From Roseitalea porphyridii (GTDB taxonomy: Bacteria; Pseudomonadota; Alphaproteobacteria; Rhizobiales; Rhizobiaceae): DNA of 64,000 nucleotides. A program made the position numbers and the translations under genes. Below the pieces are notes generated by a model. That model worked only from the letters and a program-made list of their open reading frames with translations, was not told the origin of the DNA and did no database searches. Shown piece by piece: positions 50,986 through 63,485 of the stretch; positions within the stretch are counted from its first letter, which is position 1; the number at the start of each line of letters is the position of its first letter. The stretch is from contig NZ_CP036532.1 of assembly GCF_004331955.1 (NCBI RefSeq), positions 2,666,001 to 2,730,000 of the forward strand. The letters run 5' to 3'.

Positions 50986-51235
50986 GCGCCGCCCCGGGCC
51001 GTTTCCTTGCCGCTGCGGCCGTTTCGCGCTAACACCGCAGTGCCCGTCACTTCCAGGTGCGCAGCCGCACCCTTCCGATCCGCCCGCCGGCATTCGTTGC
51101 CGGCCACGCCCGGCGGTCTCCCCTGGCCCATTGGAACAGATCGTTCTTTCGTGACGGAGCGGGCCGCCCCGTCCGGGCATGGCGCTTGGGAAGCCGACAG
51201 TCGGCTCGCGCCCAAACAAGAACAAGGAGAACTCC

Positions 51236-52210
51236 ATGACCCGCCTTTCCCTGCTCGCCGCAACGGCCACGCTCGCGCTATCGGTCGGCACGCTGCCGGC
51301 CAAGGCCGATTGCGGCGAGGTTTCGATCACCCAGATGGACTGGGCCTCGGCCGCCATCGTCACCGCGGTGTCGAGCTTCCTGATGGAAAACGGCTATGGC
51401 TGCGACGTGACCACTGTGCCGTCGTCGGCGACGCCGGCGCTTGCATCGGTCGCCGAGAACGGCAACCCCGACATCGTCACCGAACTGTGGACCAACGCGG
51501 CGCCGGCCTATGCCCGGCTGCGCGACGCCGGCAAGGTGGTCGAACTGAACAAGGTGCTGTCCGATGGCGGCGTCGAGGGCTGGTGGGTGCCCGACTATGT
51601 GGTCGAGGAGAACCCCGAGGCCGCAACGCTCGAAGGCATCCTGGCCAATCCCGATCTGGTCGGCGGCCGCTTCCACAACTGTCCCGACAACTGGACCTGC
51701 CGGACCGTCAACGACAACATCAACCGGGTCGTCGACATGGAAGACGCCGGCATCGAGATCTTCAACCACGGCTCGGGCGAAACGCTCGCCGCCTCGATCG
51801 CCTCGGCCTACACGGACGGCGAACCTTGGTTCGGCTATTACTGGGCGCCGACCGCCGTGCTCGGCAAGTACCCCATGGTGCTGGTCGAGACCGCGCCGCA
51901 TGATCCCGACATCCACGCCTGCAACGCCTCGGGCGAGGACTGCGCCGAGCCGGGCCTTTCGGCCTATCCACGCGCCGACGTGATCACCGCGGTGACCACC
52001 GACTTCGCCGAGCGCGAGCCGCAGATCGCCGAACTGATGTCGAACGTTGCCTTCACCAACGACCAGATGAACGGCCTTCTGGCCTGGCAGGACGAAAACA
52101 ACGCCTCCCCCGAGGAAGCGGCCGTTCATTTCCTGCAGTCCTCGCCGGATATCTGGAGCGGCTGGCTGAACGAGGAAGCACGCGAAAAGCTCGGCGCGCT
52201 GCTTCAGTAA
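51236..52210 (+). CDS. ABC transporter substrate-binding protein, glycine betaine/choline type
   Basis: 324 residues with a signal peptide (1-24, PAKA-DC). The mature part is OpuAC-like: ITQMDWASAAIVTAVSSFLMENGYGCDVTTV, ELWTNAAP, EGWWVPDYV and EPWFGYYWAP. The conserved tryptophans (DW, LW, WW, WF and YW) fit an aromatic cage for a quaternary ammonium compound. AAGGAG before ATG 51236. No permease or ATPase gene adjoins, so it must work with a transporter encoded elsewhere. The 250 bases before it have no other feature. Confidence 0.88.
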   Translation: MTRLSLLAATATLALSVGTLPAKADCGEVSITQMDWASAAIVTAVSSFLMENGYGCDVTTVPSSATPALASVAENGNPDIVTELWTNAAPAYARLRDAGKVVELNKVLSDGGVEGWWVPDYVVEENPEAATLEGILANPDLVGGRFHNCPDNWTCRTVNDNINRVVDMEDAGIEIFNHGSGETLAASIASAYTDGEPWFGYYWAPTAVLGKYPMVLVETAPHDPDIHACNASGEDCAEPGLSAYPRADVITAVTTDFAEREPQIAELMSNVAFTNDQMNGLLAWQDENNASPEEAAVHFLQSSPDIWSGWLNEEAREKLGALLQ

Positions 52211-52243
52211 CGCCGGTGCGGGGCCGCGACCGCCGTGGCCCCG

Positions 52244-52537
52244 CTACATCACCTGCCTGAGCCCGAAGATCAGCGCCCAGCAGATCGCCAGCATGGCGAG
52301 CGGCGGCAGGCGCAGGGCGAGGACGATCGCCACCGCGATCGTGATCGCCTCGGCGAGGCCGTAGAAGGCCGCATAGGGCGCGACGATCGCCGTCAGCACG
52401 GCGGCGGGCACCGCGTTCAGCGCCGCTCCCAGACGCGGCGGGATGGCGGCGAAGCGCGACAGCACGGCATGACCGCCGATCCGGGTCAGATAGGTCGCGA
52501 CCGCGCCCGCAAGGATGATCCACACCGTCGTCGACAT
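52244..52537 (-). CDS. azlD: AzlD-type branched-chain amino acid exporter subunit
   Basis: 97 residues, four membrane helices: TTVWIILAGAVATYLTRIGG, ALNAVPAAVLTAIVAPY and the rest. It is the small partner of AzlC; together they export branched-chain amino acids (YgaZH-like). It starts four bases after the azlC stop. Confidence 0.88.
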   Translation of the reverse strand: MSTTVWIILAGAVATYLTRIGGHAVLSRFAAIPPRLGAALNAVPAAVLTAIVAPYAAFYGLAEAITIAVAIVLALRLPPLAMLAICWALIFGLRQVM

Positions 52538-52541
52538 CGGC

Positions 52542-53246
52542 TCACACCACCAGCTTGTGGCCGGGGCGCACGCCGATCACCGCGGCCACGATGACGCCGG
52601 CAAGCCCGCCGAGACTGACATGCCAGGGGCTGCCGACCAGATGATAGGCGACGACCGAGGCGAGCGCGCTGGCGAGCACCACCGGCAGCCAGTTGGCGCG
52701 GCCGCGAAAGCCCATCACCATGCCCAGAAAATAGAGCGGCAACAGGAAGTCGATCCCGTAGGCGGCCGGATCGTCGATCAGCCCGCCGAACACCGCGCCG
52801 ACATAGGCTTCGAGCACCCACATCACGTAGACCGGCAGCGCCAGCCCCAGATACCAGGCGAACGGCGTCGGCACGCCGGCCTCGGCGCGCTGCTCGGTGA
52901 CCGCGAATTGCGGATCGGTCATCAGGAAGAAGGCCAGCGCCTTGCGCGGCCGACTGTAGGCGCGGATCGTCTGGCCCATCGTCGCCGAATAGAGCACGTG
53001 CCGGAAATTGACCGCCAGGATCGACAGCACGATCACCCAGGCCGGAATGTCCGAGCCGAAAAGTTCGATGCCGACCATCTGGCTGGCGCCGGCATAGAGC
53101 AGCGCGCTCATCAGCGTCGCCTCGAACGCGTTCATCCCGTTCTCGGCGGCCAGCGCCCCGAACAGCAGCCCGAACGGCGCGACGGCGAAGATGACCGGGA
53201 CGGCATCGCGCACGCCGCGCATGAACTCGGATCGGGACGATGCCAT
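52542..53246 (-). CDS. azlC: AzlC-type branched-chain amino acid exporter subunit
   Basis: 234 residues with about seven membrane helices. FMRGVRDAVPVIFAVAPFGLLFGALA, MSALLYAGASQMVGIELF and ILAVNFRHVLYSATMG are typical AzlC/YgaZ motifs. With AzlD it forms the exporter. Together with the ilvB-linked DMT exporter this gives the window two possible branched-chain export routes. Start ATG 53246. Confidence 0.9.
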   Translation of the reverse strand: MASSRSEFMRGVRDAVPVIFAVAPFGLLFGALAAENGMNAFEATLMSALLYAGASQMVGIELFGSDIPAWVIVLSILAVNFRHVLYSATMGQTIRAYSRPRKALAFFLMTDPQFAVTEQRAEAGVPTPFAWYLGLALPVYVMWVLEAYVGAVFGGLIDDPAAYGIDFLLPLYFLGMVMGFRGRANWLPVVLASALASVVAYHLVGSPWHVSLGGLAGVIVAAVIGVRPGHKLVV

Positions 53247-53349
53247 GAAGAACTCCGCCGCCCCGGTTAGCCGAAACGGCTCGGGCCTGTCACGCCAGAT
53301 TTTGTCACCGCAACAATCACCCTGGCTGATCGCGCGGGCGCGCCGCCGC

Positions 53350-55515
<2,166 letters not shown>

Positions 55516-55615
55516 TTAGCGCTTTTGCCGGGGCGGGCAAAGAGGCGCGATGTGGGGAACGCCGTGGGGTGGTAACTCGGGGGCGCGCCCTCCTTTTCGT
55601 CATTCCGGGGCCGCG

Positions 55616-55733
55616 CATCGATCCCTGACCCTTCGAGGCTCGCCAATCATCGCCCTCATCCTGAGGTGCGAGCGCAGCGAGCCTCGAAGGGCGAGGCGAT
55701 GATTGCCTCACACCTCAGGATGAGGGATCGATG
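55616..55733. repeat. Palindromic repeat, family B (composite)
   Basis: Perfect 11-base ends, CATCGATCCCT (55616-55626) and AGGGATCGATG (55723-55733). Inside it carries the same CATCCTGAGGTGCGAGCG...GCGAGCCTCGAAGGG core as the element at 15857-15907 plus inverted partial copies (CCCTTCGAGGCTCGCC at 55630, CACCTCAGGATGAGGG at 55711), so it is a nested composite. Confidence 0.8.
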
Positions 55734-55774
55734 GAGCCTGCACCGCCAGCCGGCAACCGCTCCACAGGATCCGG

Positions 55775-55932
55775 CCCCTCACCCTTACCCTCTCCCCGCA
55801 CGCGGGGAGAGCGAGCCTTCGGCACCGCGCCCGCACGGTCGGCACGAACGCCCGGCTCAGAAGACTAGCTGCCAATGCGCGATGTGCAGGTCCCCCTCTC
55901 CCCGCGTGCGGGGAGAGGGTAAGGGTGAGGGG
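55775..55932. repeat. REP doublet, family A, copy 2
   Basis: Left end CCCCTCACCCTTACCCTCTC at 55775 and the inverse ending at 55932, with cores CCCCGC/GCGGGG. Same family as 15917-16179. Nearly all of it is included in the 197-bp duplication described at 55794-55990. Confidence 0.8.
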
Positions 55933-55990
55933 CGGAACGGACAGGCCGAAACGCTACCCCTCGCCCGCCAGCAGCTTGTCGGCGGCGGCG
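55794..55990. repeat. Upstream copy of a 197-bp duplication (includes recN 3' end)
   Basis: Bases 55794-55990 match 56199-56395 with only a few changes, at a constant offset of 405. The last 40 bases are a copy of the recN 3' end (encoding AAADKLLAGEG-stop on the minus strand), so 55951-55990 is a gene fragment without function of its own. Confidence 0.85.
55951..55990 (-). pseudogene. Fragment of recN (last 12-13 codons)
   Basis: A detached copy of the recN C-terminus, with one base changed relative to the intact gene end at 56356-56395. There is no start or preceding frame. It arose by the local duplication and marks its direction. Confidence 0.75.
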
Positions 55991-56056
55991 CCCTTCTGCC
56001 GCCAACCCGGGGCGGATCCTTCTCATCGCCATCACGAGCGCCCGCCCCCCTTTTCG

Positions 56057-56155
56057 TCATTCCGGGGCCGCGCAGCGGAACCCGGAATCCAGAGCAGAAA
56101 CCCCGGCCATCGACGCGCTGGATTCCGGATCAGGCTCCGCCTGTCCGGAATGACG
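56057..56155. repeat. Palindromic repeat, family C, between duplication copies
   Basis: CGTCATTCCGG (56057-56067) and CCGGAATGACG (56145-56155) are perfect inverse ends; the inside has GGAATCCAG/CTGGATTCC and other short dyads. Related to 27875-27953. Another partial end (CGTCATTCCGGGGCCGCGCA) sits at 55598. Together with the preceding elements and a further family A doublet at about 56195-56337, this fills the 864 bases between ligA and recN; no gene is present. Confidence 0.75.
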
Positions 56156-56198
56156 GTTAGACGCGCAACCGCACGAAGCCACGTGACCCTCCCCCTCG

Positions 56199-56395
56199 CC
56201 CCGCACGCAGGGAGAGGGAGCCTTCGGCACCGCGCCCGCACGACCGGCACGAACGCCCGGCTCAGAAGACTAGCTGCCAATGCGCGATGTGCAGGTCCCC
56301 CTCTCCCCGCGTGCGGGGAGAGGGTAAGGGTGAGGGGCGGAACGGACAGGCCGAAACGCTACCCCTCGCCCGCCAGCAACTTGTCGGCGGCGGCG
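56199..56395. repeat. Downstream copy of the 197-bp duplication
   Basis: Matches 55794-55990; contains the family A doublet (right end at 56337) and runs into the true recN 3' end. The intact recN frame shows this is the original locus. Confidence 0.8.
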
Positions 56396-58044
56396 CGCGC
56401 CTCGGCGGTGATCGTCGCGCCGGCGAGCATGCGGGCGATCTCCTCGCGCCGCCGGTCGCGGTCCATCTCGGTCACCGAGGTGACAACCTGTTCGGCGCCG
56501 TTGCCGCCCGAAGCGCCGGCCTTGGCGATCAGGAAATGGTGCGCGGCGCGCGCGGCCACCTGCGGCGCGTGGGTCACCGACAGCACCTGCACGGTCTCCG
56601 ACAGGCGCCGCAGCCGCGCGCCGATCGCATCGGCCACCGCGCCGCCGACGCCAGTGTCGATCTCGTCGAAGACCAGCGTCGGCGCCGAGCCCCGGTCGGC
56701 CAGCGCCACCTTCAGCGCCAGCAGGAACCGCGACAGCTCGCCCCCCGAGGCGACCTTCATCATCGGCCCGGCGCGCGTGCCCGGATTGGTGCGCACGTGA
56801 AACTCGATGCCGTCGATCCCCGCCGGCCCGCGCCGGTCGGCGTCGGCGGCGTGGTGGACGATGAATTCGGCCTTGTCGAGCTTGAGGTCCGGCAGTTCGG
56901 CCATCACCGCGGCGACGAGCGTCTCGGCGGTTTCGACGCGCCGGGCGGACAGGGCGGCGACGGCCCGGTCATAGGCGGCAAGCGCGTCCCTGGCCGCCTG
57001 TTCGAGCCCGGCCAGCGCCGCCTCGCCCGCGTCCAGATCGGCAAGCTGGTCGGCCATCGTCACGGTCAGCGCCGGCAGATCGTCGACCGCGCAATCGTGC
57101 TTGCGGGCGACCGCGCGCAGCGCGAAAAGCCGCTCCTCGGTGCGTTCGAGCGCGTGCGGATCGTGATCCTGGGCGGCGATCGTCTGCTCGATAACGTTCT
57201 GCGCCTCGGCCAGATGGTCGAGCGCGCTCGCCAGATGGCCGTTGACCTCGTCGAGCAGGCCCGGCACCTCCGGCGCCTTGCGCTCGAGGCGGCGTAGCAG
57301 CCCGGCGATCTCGGGCACCGACGAAGCCGGGCCGGCCAGCGTCTCGTGCGCATCATTGAGATCGCCGGCGATCTTCTCGGCGGCCATCATCTCGGTGCGC
57401 TTTTCGGCGAGCTGTTCCTCCTCGCCCGGCTCGGGGGCGAGCCTGGTCAGTTCCTCGACCGAGGCGCGCAGGAAATCGGCCTCGCGCGCCGCCGCCTCGA
57501 TGCGCGCGCGCTGGCGGGAGAGCGCGGTTTCGGCATCGCGCCAGGCCCGGTGCAGCGCGGCGACATGGCCTGCATCGGCGCCAAGGCCGCCGAACGCGTC
57601 GAGCAGGTCGCGGTGGGAATCGGTGTCGACCAGCGCCCGGTCGTCGTGCTGGCCATGAATTTCGACGAGCTGGCGGCCGACCGCGCGCAGCGTCGCCACC
57701 GACACGGTCTGGTCGTTGACGAAGGCGCGGGTGCGCCCGTCCGCGCTCTGCACGCGCTTGAAGATCAGCGGCTCGCCCGGCTCGATCGAAACGCCCGCCT
57801 CCCCGAGCACGGCATGGGCGGGATGGCTGGCGGCCAGATCGAACACGGCGATCACCTGGCCGTCGCGCGCGCCGTGGCGGACCAGATCGGCGTCGCCCCG
57901 CGCGCCGAGCGCAAGCGACAGCGCGTCCAGCAGGATCGACTTGCCCGCCCCGGTCTCGCCGGTCAGCACAGCAAGGCCGGCCGAAAAGCGAATGGCCAGC
58001 TTCTCGATCAGCACGATGTCGCGGATCGACAGCTCGCTGAGCAT
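56359..58044 (-). CDS. recN: DNA repair protein RecN
   Basis: 561 residues. SMC-like: Walker A TGETGAGKSILLDAL (28-42), a long coiled coil with central hinge region, then the signature ASGGELSRFLLALK, Walker B LVFDEIDTGVGG and the H-loop VTHAPQVAA. It holds broken DNA ends together during double-strand break repair. Start ATG 58044. It lies 19 bases downstream of bamD. Its last codons are duplicated downstream. Confidence 0.96.
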   Translation of the reverse strand: MLSELSIRDIVLIEKLAIRFSAGLAVLTGETGAGKSILLDALSLALGARGDADLVRHGARDGQVIAVFDLAASHPAHAVLGEAGVSIEPGEPLIFKRVQSADGRTRAFVNDQTVSVATLRAVGRQLVEIHGQHDDRALVDTDSHRDLLDAFGGLGADAGHVAALHRAWRDAETALSRQRARIEAAAREADFLRASVEELTRLAPEPGEEEQLAEKRTEMMAAEKIAGDLNDAHETLAGPASSVPEIAGLLRRLERKAPEVPGLLDEVNGHLASALDHLAEAQNVIEQTIAAQDHDPHALERTEERLFALRAVARKHDCAVDDLPALTVTMADQLADLDAGEAALAGLEQAARDALAAYDRAVAALSARRVETAETLVAAVMAELPDLKLDKAEFIVHHAADADRRGPAGIDGIEFHVRTNPGTRAGPMMKVASGGELSRFLLALKVALADRGSAPTLVFDEIDTGVGGAVADAIGARLRRLSETVQVLSVTHAPQVAARAAHHFLIAKAGASGGNGAEQVVTSVTEMDRDRRREEIARMLAGATITAEARAAADKLLAGEG

Positions 58045-58063
58045 GGCGGGGCGATGGGCCGGG

Positions 58064-58942
58064 TCAGCCGCCGGCCGGGCGGTTCAGGACGTTCTGCGTC
58101 GCGCGGCTGATCCAGGAGCCGGCGTTCTGGCGCGGCTGCAGGCCGCCCGTGGCGAGCAGCGCGTAGGAATCGGCGTACCACTGGCTGTCGGGGAAGTTGT
58201 GGCCGAGGATCGCCGCGGCGGTCTGCGCCTCGGACGCAAGGCCCATGGCGAAATAGGTCTCGGTCAGGCGCGCCAGCGCCTCCTCGACATGCCGGGTCGT
58301 CGGATAGTCCTCGACCACGAGCCGGAAGCGCGGCAGCGCGGCGGCATATTCGCGCCGTTCCAGATAGTAGCGGCCGACCTGCATCTCCTTGCCGGCGAGC
58401 TGGTCGCGGGCGGCGCGGATCTTGGCCTTGGCGTCTTCCTCGTAGATCGAGCCCGGATAGCCTTCGAGCAGCCGGTTGAAGTTCTGGATCGCCAGCCGCG
58501 TGTCGCGCTGGTCGCGCGTCACTTCGGGCATCTGGCTGAAATAGGAAAGGCCGATGATGTACTGCGCGTAGGAGGCGTCCTCGTGCGTCGGATACAGTTC
58601 GACGAACCGGCGCGACGCGCTGATCGCCTCGTCGAACCGGCCCAGCTTGTAGGACGTGTAGGCGGCCATCACGTTCGCCTTGCGGGCGAACTCCGAATAG
58701 GGATGCTGCCGGTCGACGGCGTTGAACTTGCGCTGCGCCTCGCGCAGGTCGCCGGCGTTCAGATTGGCCAGGCCCTGATTGTAGAGCACGTCGGCCGGCT
58801 CGATCGTGTCGACATAGCTCTGCAGGTCGACCGAATCATTGTCGCGCGCGCAGCCGGCCACCGTGCCGGCGGCGATCGCGACCGCAACCACCATCGTCAG
58901 GCCCCGTGCGAACCCTGATCTGCTCGTCCGATTGGCACTCAT
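58064..58942 (-). CDS. bamD: Outer membrane assembly lipoprotein BamD
   Basis: 292 residues. A lipobox with Cys31 (GTVAGC) follows a hydrophobic signal, then five TPR-like repeats ([73 protein letters not shown]). It is part of the BAM complex that inserts outer-membrane proteins. ATG 58942 with GGAG 11 bases ahead; an ATG four codons earlier is too close to the ribosome site. Conserved rhizobial order lpxC-bamD-recN. Confidence 0.94.
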   Translation of the reverse strand: MSANRTSRSGFARGLTMVVAVAIAAGTVAGCARDNDSVDLQSYVDTIEPADVLYNQGLANLNAGDLREAQRKFNAVDRQHPYSEFARKANVMAAYTSYKLGRFDEAISASRRFVELYPTHEDASYAQYIIGLSYFSQMPEVTRDQRDTRLAIQNFNRLLEGYPGSIYEEDAKAKIRAARDQLAGKEMQVGRYYLERREYAAALPRFRLVVEDYPTTRHVEEALARLTETYFAMGLASEAQTAAAILGHNFPDSQWYADSYALLATGGLQPRQNAGSWISRATQNVLNRPAGG

Positions 58943-59080
58943 CAAACAGCCCATCTCCAGGCATGGCCGGGCGGCAATCCCGCCATGCAAACCAAGCGCC
59001 CGTTTATCGCCTTGGGCTCCCCACGGCAACGCCTGCCGGGCAATTGGTGCGATTTTGTGACGTGATCGTCCGGCGGACGG

Positions 59081-60034
59081 TCAGATCGCCCAGGGAGCGT
59101 AGACCTGGCCCGTCACGGCGACCAGGTCGCCGGCATAGACGATGGCGCGCGGAACCGGCGTCTCGACGATCTCATAGGCGGTCGGATCGGCGAGCAGCGC
59201 CTTCAGCGCGATCGAGTTGAGCCGGTGGCCGCCCCGGTAGGAGGAGAAGCAACCGACGAAATTGGCGCCCGCCAGCGCCAGGTCGCCGACCGCGTCCAGC
59301 GTCTTGTGGCGCACGAACTCGTCGGCGTAGCGCAGTCCCTCGCCGTTGACGACGCAATGATCGTCGCCGATCACCACCGAATTGCCCAGCGACGAGCCGA
59401 GCGCGTGGCCCGAGGCCCACAGCCGCTCGACGTCCTTCATGAAGCCGAAGGTGCGCGCATCGGCCAGTTCCTCGCAGAACACGGCGCCGTCCACCTCGCC
59501 GCGGAACTCCTGCCGGCCGATGGCCCTGGAATCGAAGTCGATGACGATCTCGTAGCGTGTGCCGTCATGCGGGCGGAACTCGGCCCAGGACCCTGCATGC
59601 TCGACCCGCACGGTCTTCTTGACGCGGATGTAGCGCCGCTTGACCAGATGGTGCTCGATGCCGGCCTCTTCGATCGCGGCGATGAACACGCGCGCGCTGC
59701 CGTCCATGATCGGCACTTCCGTGCCGTCGATCTCGACGATGACATTGTCGAGCCCGAGCGCCGAGAAGGCGGCCATGATGTGTTCGATGGTGGAAACGTG
59801 CACGCCGGCGGGGTTGCCGAGCATCGTGCACAGGTCGGTGGCGCCGACCTGGGAAACGACGGCGGGAAGATCGACCCTCGAACCGTCATCGAGAATGCGC
59901 CGGAAAACGACGCCCGTGTTCGGTTCGGCCGGATGAAGGGTAATCGATACTTCGGAACCGGTATGAACCCCGATACCCGAAAGGCTCACCGCCTTGCGCA
60001 ATGATGCCTGATAGCCCCGCAGATCAGTCCCCAT
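59081..60034 (-). CDS. lpxC: UDP-3-O-acyl-N-acetylglucosamine deacetylase
   Basis: 317 residues. The committed, Zn-dependent step of lipid A synthesis. Zn ligands: His85 in STIEHIMAAFSALG, and His and Asp in RHKTLDAVGDLAL; the catalytic His is in YRGGHRLN. VSLSGIGVHTGSEVSITLHPA at the start is typical. ATG 60034 is chosen for similarity. It lies between ftsZ and bamD. Confidence 0.96.
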   Translation of the reverse strand: MGTDLRGYQASLRKAVSLSGIGVHTGSEVSITLHPAEPNTGVVFRRILDDGSRVDLPAVVSQVGATDLCTMLGNPAGVHVSTIEHIMAAFSALGLDNVIVEIDGTEVPIMDGSARVFIAAIEEAGIEHHLVKRRYIRVKKTVRVEHAGSWAEFRPHDGTRYEIVIDFDSRAIGRQEFRGEVDGAVFCEELADARTFGFMKDVERLWASGHALGSSLGNSVVIGDDHCVVNGEGLRYADEFVRHKTLDAVGDLALAGANFVGCFSSYRGGHRLNSIALKALLADPTAYEIVETPVPRAIVYAGDLVAVTGQVYAPWAI

Positions 60035-60262
60035 GAGCCGTTTCTCGCTCTTGTTCTTGTATTGTGTTCGCTGGTCGCGCGGTCCATCCAATCCCCTGAC
60101 GGATGCGCCTCGCGTGTCAAAGCGGCGCCCTCTCCACCTTGGCCGGCACAATAGTCGCGACTCGGTGAAGCGACCAAATCACGGATGGTAACCGCATGTA
60201 ACGCGCGTCCGGTTCGGCCGGGGGGGATAATCGCAAATAGCTTCAGAGGCTTAACAAATGCG

Positions 60263-60288
60263 AAACGGGGCGCCCAAACGCCCCGTTT
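60263..60288 (-). terminator. Terminator-like hairpin after ftsZ
   Basis: AAACGGGGCG (60263-60272) and CGCCCCGTTT (60279-60288) are perfect 10-base arms with a 6-base loop, 28 bases past the ftsZ stop. On the minus strand the stem ends in TTT with CGCATTTGTT beyond, a modest T-rich tail. Confidence 0.7.
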
Positions 60289-60315
60289 GCCGTCATGGTC
60301 GCGATCGCGGACCGG

Positions 60316-62100
60316 TCAGTTGGCCTGTCTGCGCAGGAAGGCCGGAATTTCGAGCTGGTCGTCCGGATCGGGGGCCTGCGTAGGCGCGGGCGCCCGGCCC
60401 TGATCGTCGAGCTGGCCGCGACGCGGCGCATAGAGCGAAGCGTCCTGTCCCATCGCGCGGCGAGGCTGGGCCGGGCCCTGCTCGACCGGCTGCGCCGGAC
60501 GCAGGCGCGGCGGCTCGGGGGCCTCCATCTCGTCCTTGCGCGAAAGGCCGTGCGTCAGCCGCCGCAGCAGGCCGAGCGGTCCGCGCTCGTCATGCTCGTC
60601 ATCGGCCATGTGCGGGGCGCGGCTGGCTTCCACCTCGGCCTGGACCATCGGCGGGAAGTCCTGCACGTCGGGCATGCGCGGCGCGGGCGCATCGAAGGCG
60701 GGCTCGGCCATCGTCTGGGCGGCCGGACGGGGCGCCTGCGGAGCCGGAGCCTGGGCCGGGGCGGTCGCTTCGGCGGTGCGCGGGCGGGCCGGCATCGGCT
60801 GGGCGGCCGGCTGGAACAGGCGGCTCTGCGGGCGGAACTCGTCCTCGGCCGTCGCCGCCGGTCGGGCCGGCTGCGGCTGGGGCGTCGGGCCGGACGCCTG
60901 CGCGGTCGCGCAGTAGGCATCCATGTCGCGCTCGGTCTCGGCGATCACATCGTCCTCGGACGCCGGAGCGGCGGGCGCCTGCGCGGCCGGTGCGGGCCTT
61001 GCCTCGGCCGGCTGCTCGCGCCGTGCCGGCTGCAGCACGGAGGCCTGCTCCGGCTGCGGTTTGGCGGCCGGGGCCGCCGCGCCGGTGACCGCACGCGGGA
61101 TCGCGGTCTGACGCGGCGTCGCGACCGCGCCCGCCTCGCCGGCGATGCCGGTTGCGACGACCGACACGCGGATCAGCCCTTCGAGCGACTCGTCGAAGGT
61201 CGCGCCCAGGATGATGTTGGCGTCCTGGTCAACTTCCTCGCGGATGCGGGTCGCGGCCTCGTCCACCTCGAACAGGGTCATGTCCTTGCCGCCGGTGATC
61301 GAGATCAGCAGGCCCTTGGCGCCCATCATCGAGGTCTCGTCGAGCAGCGGATTGGCGATCGCGGCTTCGGCGGCGGTGATCGCCCGGCCCTCACCGGAGG
61401 CTTCGCCAGTGCCCATCATCGCCTTGCCCATGTCGCGCATGACCGAGCGCACGTCGGCGAAGTCGAGGTTGATCAGCCCTTCCTTGACCATCAGGTCGGT
61501 GATGCAGGCAACGCCCGAATAGAGCACCTGGTCGGCCATGCCGAACGCGTCGGCGAACGTCGTCTTGTCGTTGGCGATCCGGAACAGGTTCTGGTTGGGA
61601 ATGACGATCAGCGTGTCGACGTTGGCCTGAAGTTCCTCGATGCCGTCGTCGGCGGTGCGCATGCGCCGCTGGCCCTCGAAGTGGAACGGCTTGGTGACGA
61701 CGCCGACCGTCAGGATGCCGCGTTCGCGCGCGGCGCGCGCAACCACAGGCGCCGCGCCGGTGCCGGTGCCGCCGCCCATGCCGGCGGTGACGAAGCACAT
61801 GTGGGTGCCGTTCAGATGGTCGTTGATCTCGTCGATGCATTCCTCGGCGGCCGCGCGGCCGACGTCGGGCTGCGAGCCGGCGCCAAGACCCTCGGTGACG
61901 CCCATGCCGAGCTGGATGATCCGGCCCGCCTTGTTCATCGACAGCGCCTGGGCATCTGTGTTGGCCACCACGAACTCGACCCCGTCGAGCCCGCCGGTGA
62001 TCATGTTGTTGACCGCGTTGCCGCCGCCACCGCCGACGCCGAAGACCGTGATGCGCGGCTTCAACTCGGTAATGTCCGGCTTTTGGAGATTGATCGTCAT
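60316..62100 (-). CDS. ftsZ: Cell division GTPase FtsZ
   Basis: 594 residues. GTPase domain 1-315 with the tubulin signature [29 protein letters not shown] at the start and the T7 loop [12 protein letters not shown] long Ala/Pro/Gln-rich linker (about 320-575) follows, then the C-terminal [15 protein letters not shown] peptide that binds FtsA. The extended linker is normal for Rhizobiales FtsZ. ATG 62100 ([13 protein letters not shown]) is chosen; the frame runs on to 62187 but overlaps the ftsA end without similarity. It lies 65 bases after ftsA. Confidence 0.97.
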   Translation of the reverse strand: MTINLQKPDITELKPRITVFGVGGGGGNAVNNMITGGLDGVEFVVANTDAQALSMNKAGRIIQLGMGVTEGLGAGSQPDVGRAAAEECIDEINDHLNGTHMCFVTAGMGGGTGTGAAPVVARAARERGILTVGVVTKPFHFEGQRRMRTADDGIEELQANVDTLIVIPNQNLFRIANDKTTFADAFGMADQVLYSGVACITDLMVKEGLINLDFADVRSVMRDMGKAMMGTGEASGEGRAITAAEAAIANPLLDETSMMGAKGLLISITGGKDMTLFEVDEAATRIREEVDQDANIILGATFDESLEGLIRVSVVATGIAGEAGAVATPRQTAIPRAVTGAAAPAAKPQPEQASVLQPARREQPAEARPAPAAQAPAAPASEDDVIAETERDMDAYCATAQASGPTPQPQPARPAATAEDEFRPQSRLFQPAAQPMPARPRTAEATAPAQAPAPQAPRPAAQTMAEPAFDAPAPRMPDVQDFPPMVQAEVEASRAPHMADDEHDERGPLGLLRRLTHGLSRKDEMEAPEPPRLRPAQPVEQGPAQPRRAMGQDASLYAPRRGQLDDQGRAPAPTQAPDPDDQLEIPAFLRRQAN

Positions 62101-62165
62101 GGTTTCATCCTCTTTTGGTGCCGGACCGGCCTGCGGGGCTTGAGCCGACGTGCCTTCGTCCGTTT

Positions 62166-63485
62166 CTAGAAGCTCTCTTTGATCCATTGTGTCATCCGCC
62201 CGAGCGGTCCTTCTGTTCCGGTCCGTTTGACTGACGCGGTTCCGCGGAAGCGTTCACTGGAGTGGTCGTCTGCGGCCACTTGCGGATAGACCATCAGCCC
62301 GACGGCCGCCGCGAAGGCCGGGCCCTTGGCCGCGGCGGGAAGCCCGCGCACGCCCAGCGGCCGGCCGATCCGCACGTTGCGGCCGAGGATCCGGCGGGCC
62401 ATGTCGGGCAGCCCGCCGAGTTGCGCCGCGCCGCCGGTCAGCACCACGCGCTTGCCCACCACCGACGAGCAGCCCGAGGCGTTGATGCGTTCGCGCAGCA
62501 TTTCCAGCGTCTCCTCGACGCGCGCGGCGACGATGCGGTTGAGCAGGCTGCGCGGGATCTGGTGGCCGCCCTCGTGGCGGTCCTCGTCCATCGACGGCAC
62601 CTGGATGATGTCGCGGTCGTCGACGGAGGTGGCGATCACCGAACCCTGCATGACCTTGAGCCTTTCTGCGTCCTCGAGCCGGCAGTTGAGCCCGCGCGCG
62701 ACGTCCATCGTCACGTGATGGCCGCCCAGCGGCAGCGTCTCGGTGTGCACGAAGCGGTGTTCGGAGAAGATCGCGATGGAGGTGGTTCCGCCGCCCATGT
62801 CGATGCAGGCGCAGCCCAGTTCCAGTTCGTCGTCGACCAGCGTGGCGAGCCCGCTCGCATAGGGCGTGGCGACCAGCGTCTCGATCGACAGGTGCGCCCG
62901 GTTGATCGCCAGTTCCAGATTGCGCACCGGCGCGACGTCGGCCGAAAGAAGGTGCATGTTCAGCGTCAGTTCCGAGCCGATCATGCCGCGCGGATCGACG
63001 ATGCCGCGCTCGCCGTCGAGCATGTGATCGATCGGCAGAAGATGGACGACGTGCCGGTCGACGCGGGCCGCACGGGCGACGGCGGCGCGCAGCACCTGCT
63101 CGATCTCGCGCTGGCTGACAGGCTTGTCCTTCAGCGTCAGCGAGGCCGAGCAGATGGTCGATTTCGGTCGCCCGGCGCTGAGATTGACGATCATCGAATC
63201 GACGGTGACCCCGGCCATCCGCTCGGCCGCCTCGACCGCATGGCGGATCGAGCGTTCCGCCGCGTCCAGGTCGACGACGACACCGGACTTCATGCCCAGC
63301 GAGCGGGTGTGACCGATCCCGACGATCTCGGCCTGGTGGGTGCGGGCGGACAGATACCGGCCGGTGTCGGACGGCACCATGCGGGCGATCAGGCACACCG
63401 TCTTGGTGCTGCCCATGTCGAGCACGGTGACGACCGCCGGTCGGCGGCCGCGCCTTTGCGTTTCGCTGGTGCGGGGACCGGCCAT
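62166..63485 (-). CDS. ftsA: Cell division protein FtsA
   Basis: 439 residues, actin-like. [17 protein letters not shown] is the phosphate-1 region, [14 protein letters not shown] the second phosphate loop, [16 protein letters not shown] the adenosine motif, and the C-terminal MTQWIKESF an amphipathic membrane-targeting helix. It anchors FtsZ to the membrane. Its ATG overlaps the ftsQ stop by one base (TGATG). Confidence 0.96.
   Translation of the reverse strand: MAGPRTSETQRRGRRPAVVTVLDMGSTKTVCLIARMVPSDTGRYLSARTHQAEIVGIGHTRSLGMKSGVVVDLDAAERSIRHAVEAAERMAGVTVDSMIVNLSAGRPKSTICSASLTLKDKPVSQREIEQVLRAAVARAARVDRHVVHLLPIDHMLDGERGIVDPRGMIGSELTLNMHLLSADVAPVRNLELAINRAHLSIETLVATPYASGLATLVDDELELGCACIDMGGGTTSIAIFSEHRFVHTETLPLGGHHVTMDVARGLNCRLEDAERLKVMQGSVIATSVDDRDIIQVPSMDEDRHEGGHQIPRSLLNRIVAARVEETLEMLRERINASGCSSVVGKRVVLTGGAAQLGGLPDMARRILGRNVRIGRPLGVRGLPAAAKGPAFAAAVGLMVYPQVAADDHSSERFRGTASVKRTGTEGPLGRMTQWIKESF

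Noticed and set aside
55600-56345. Possible CRISPR array between ligA and recN
   Set aside because: The repeats are palindromic, inverted relative to one another, irregularly spaced and of three different families; there are no uniform spacers and no cas genes.
62101-62187. 29-codon N-terminal extension of FtsZ
   Set aside because: It runs into the end of ftsA; FtsZ similarity begins at [13 protein letters not shown].
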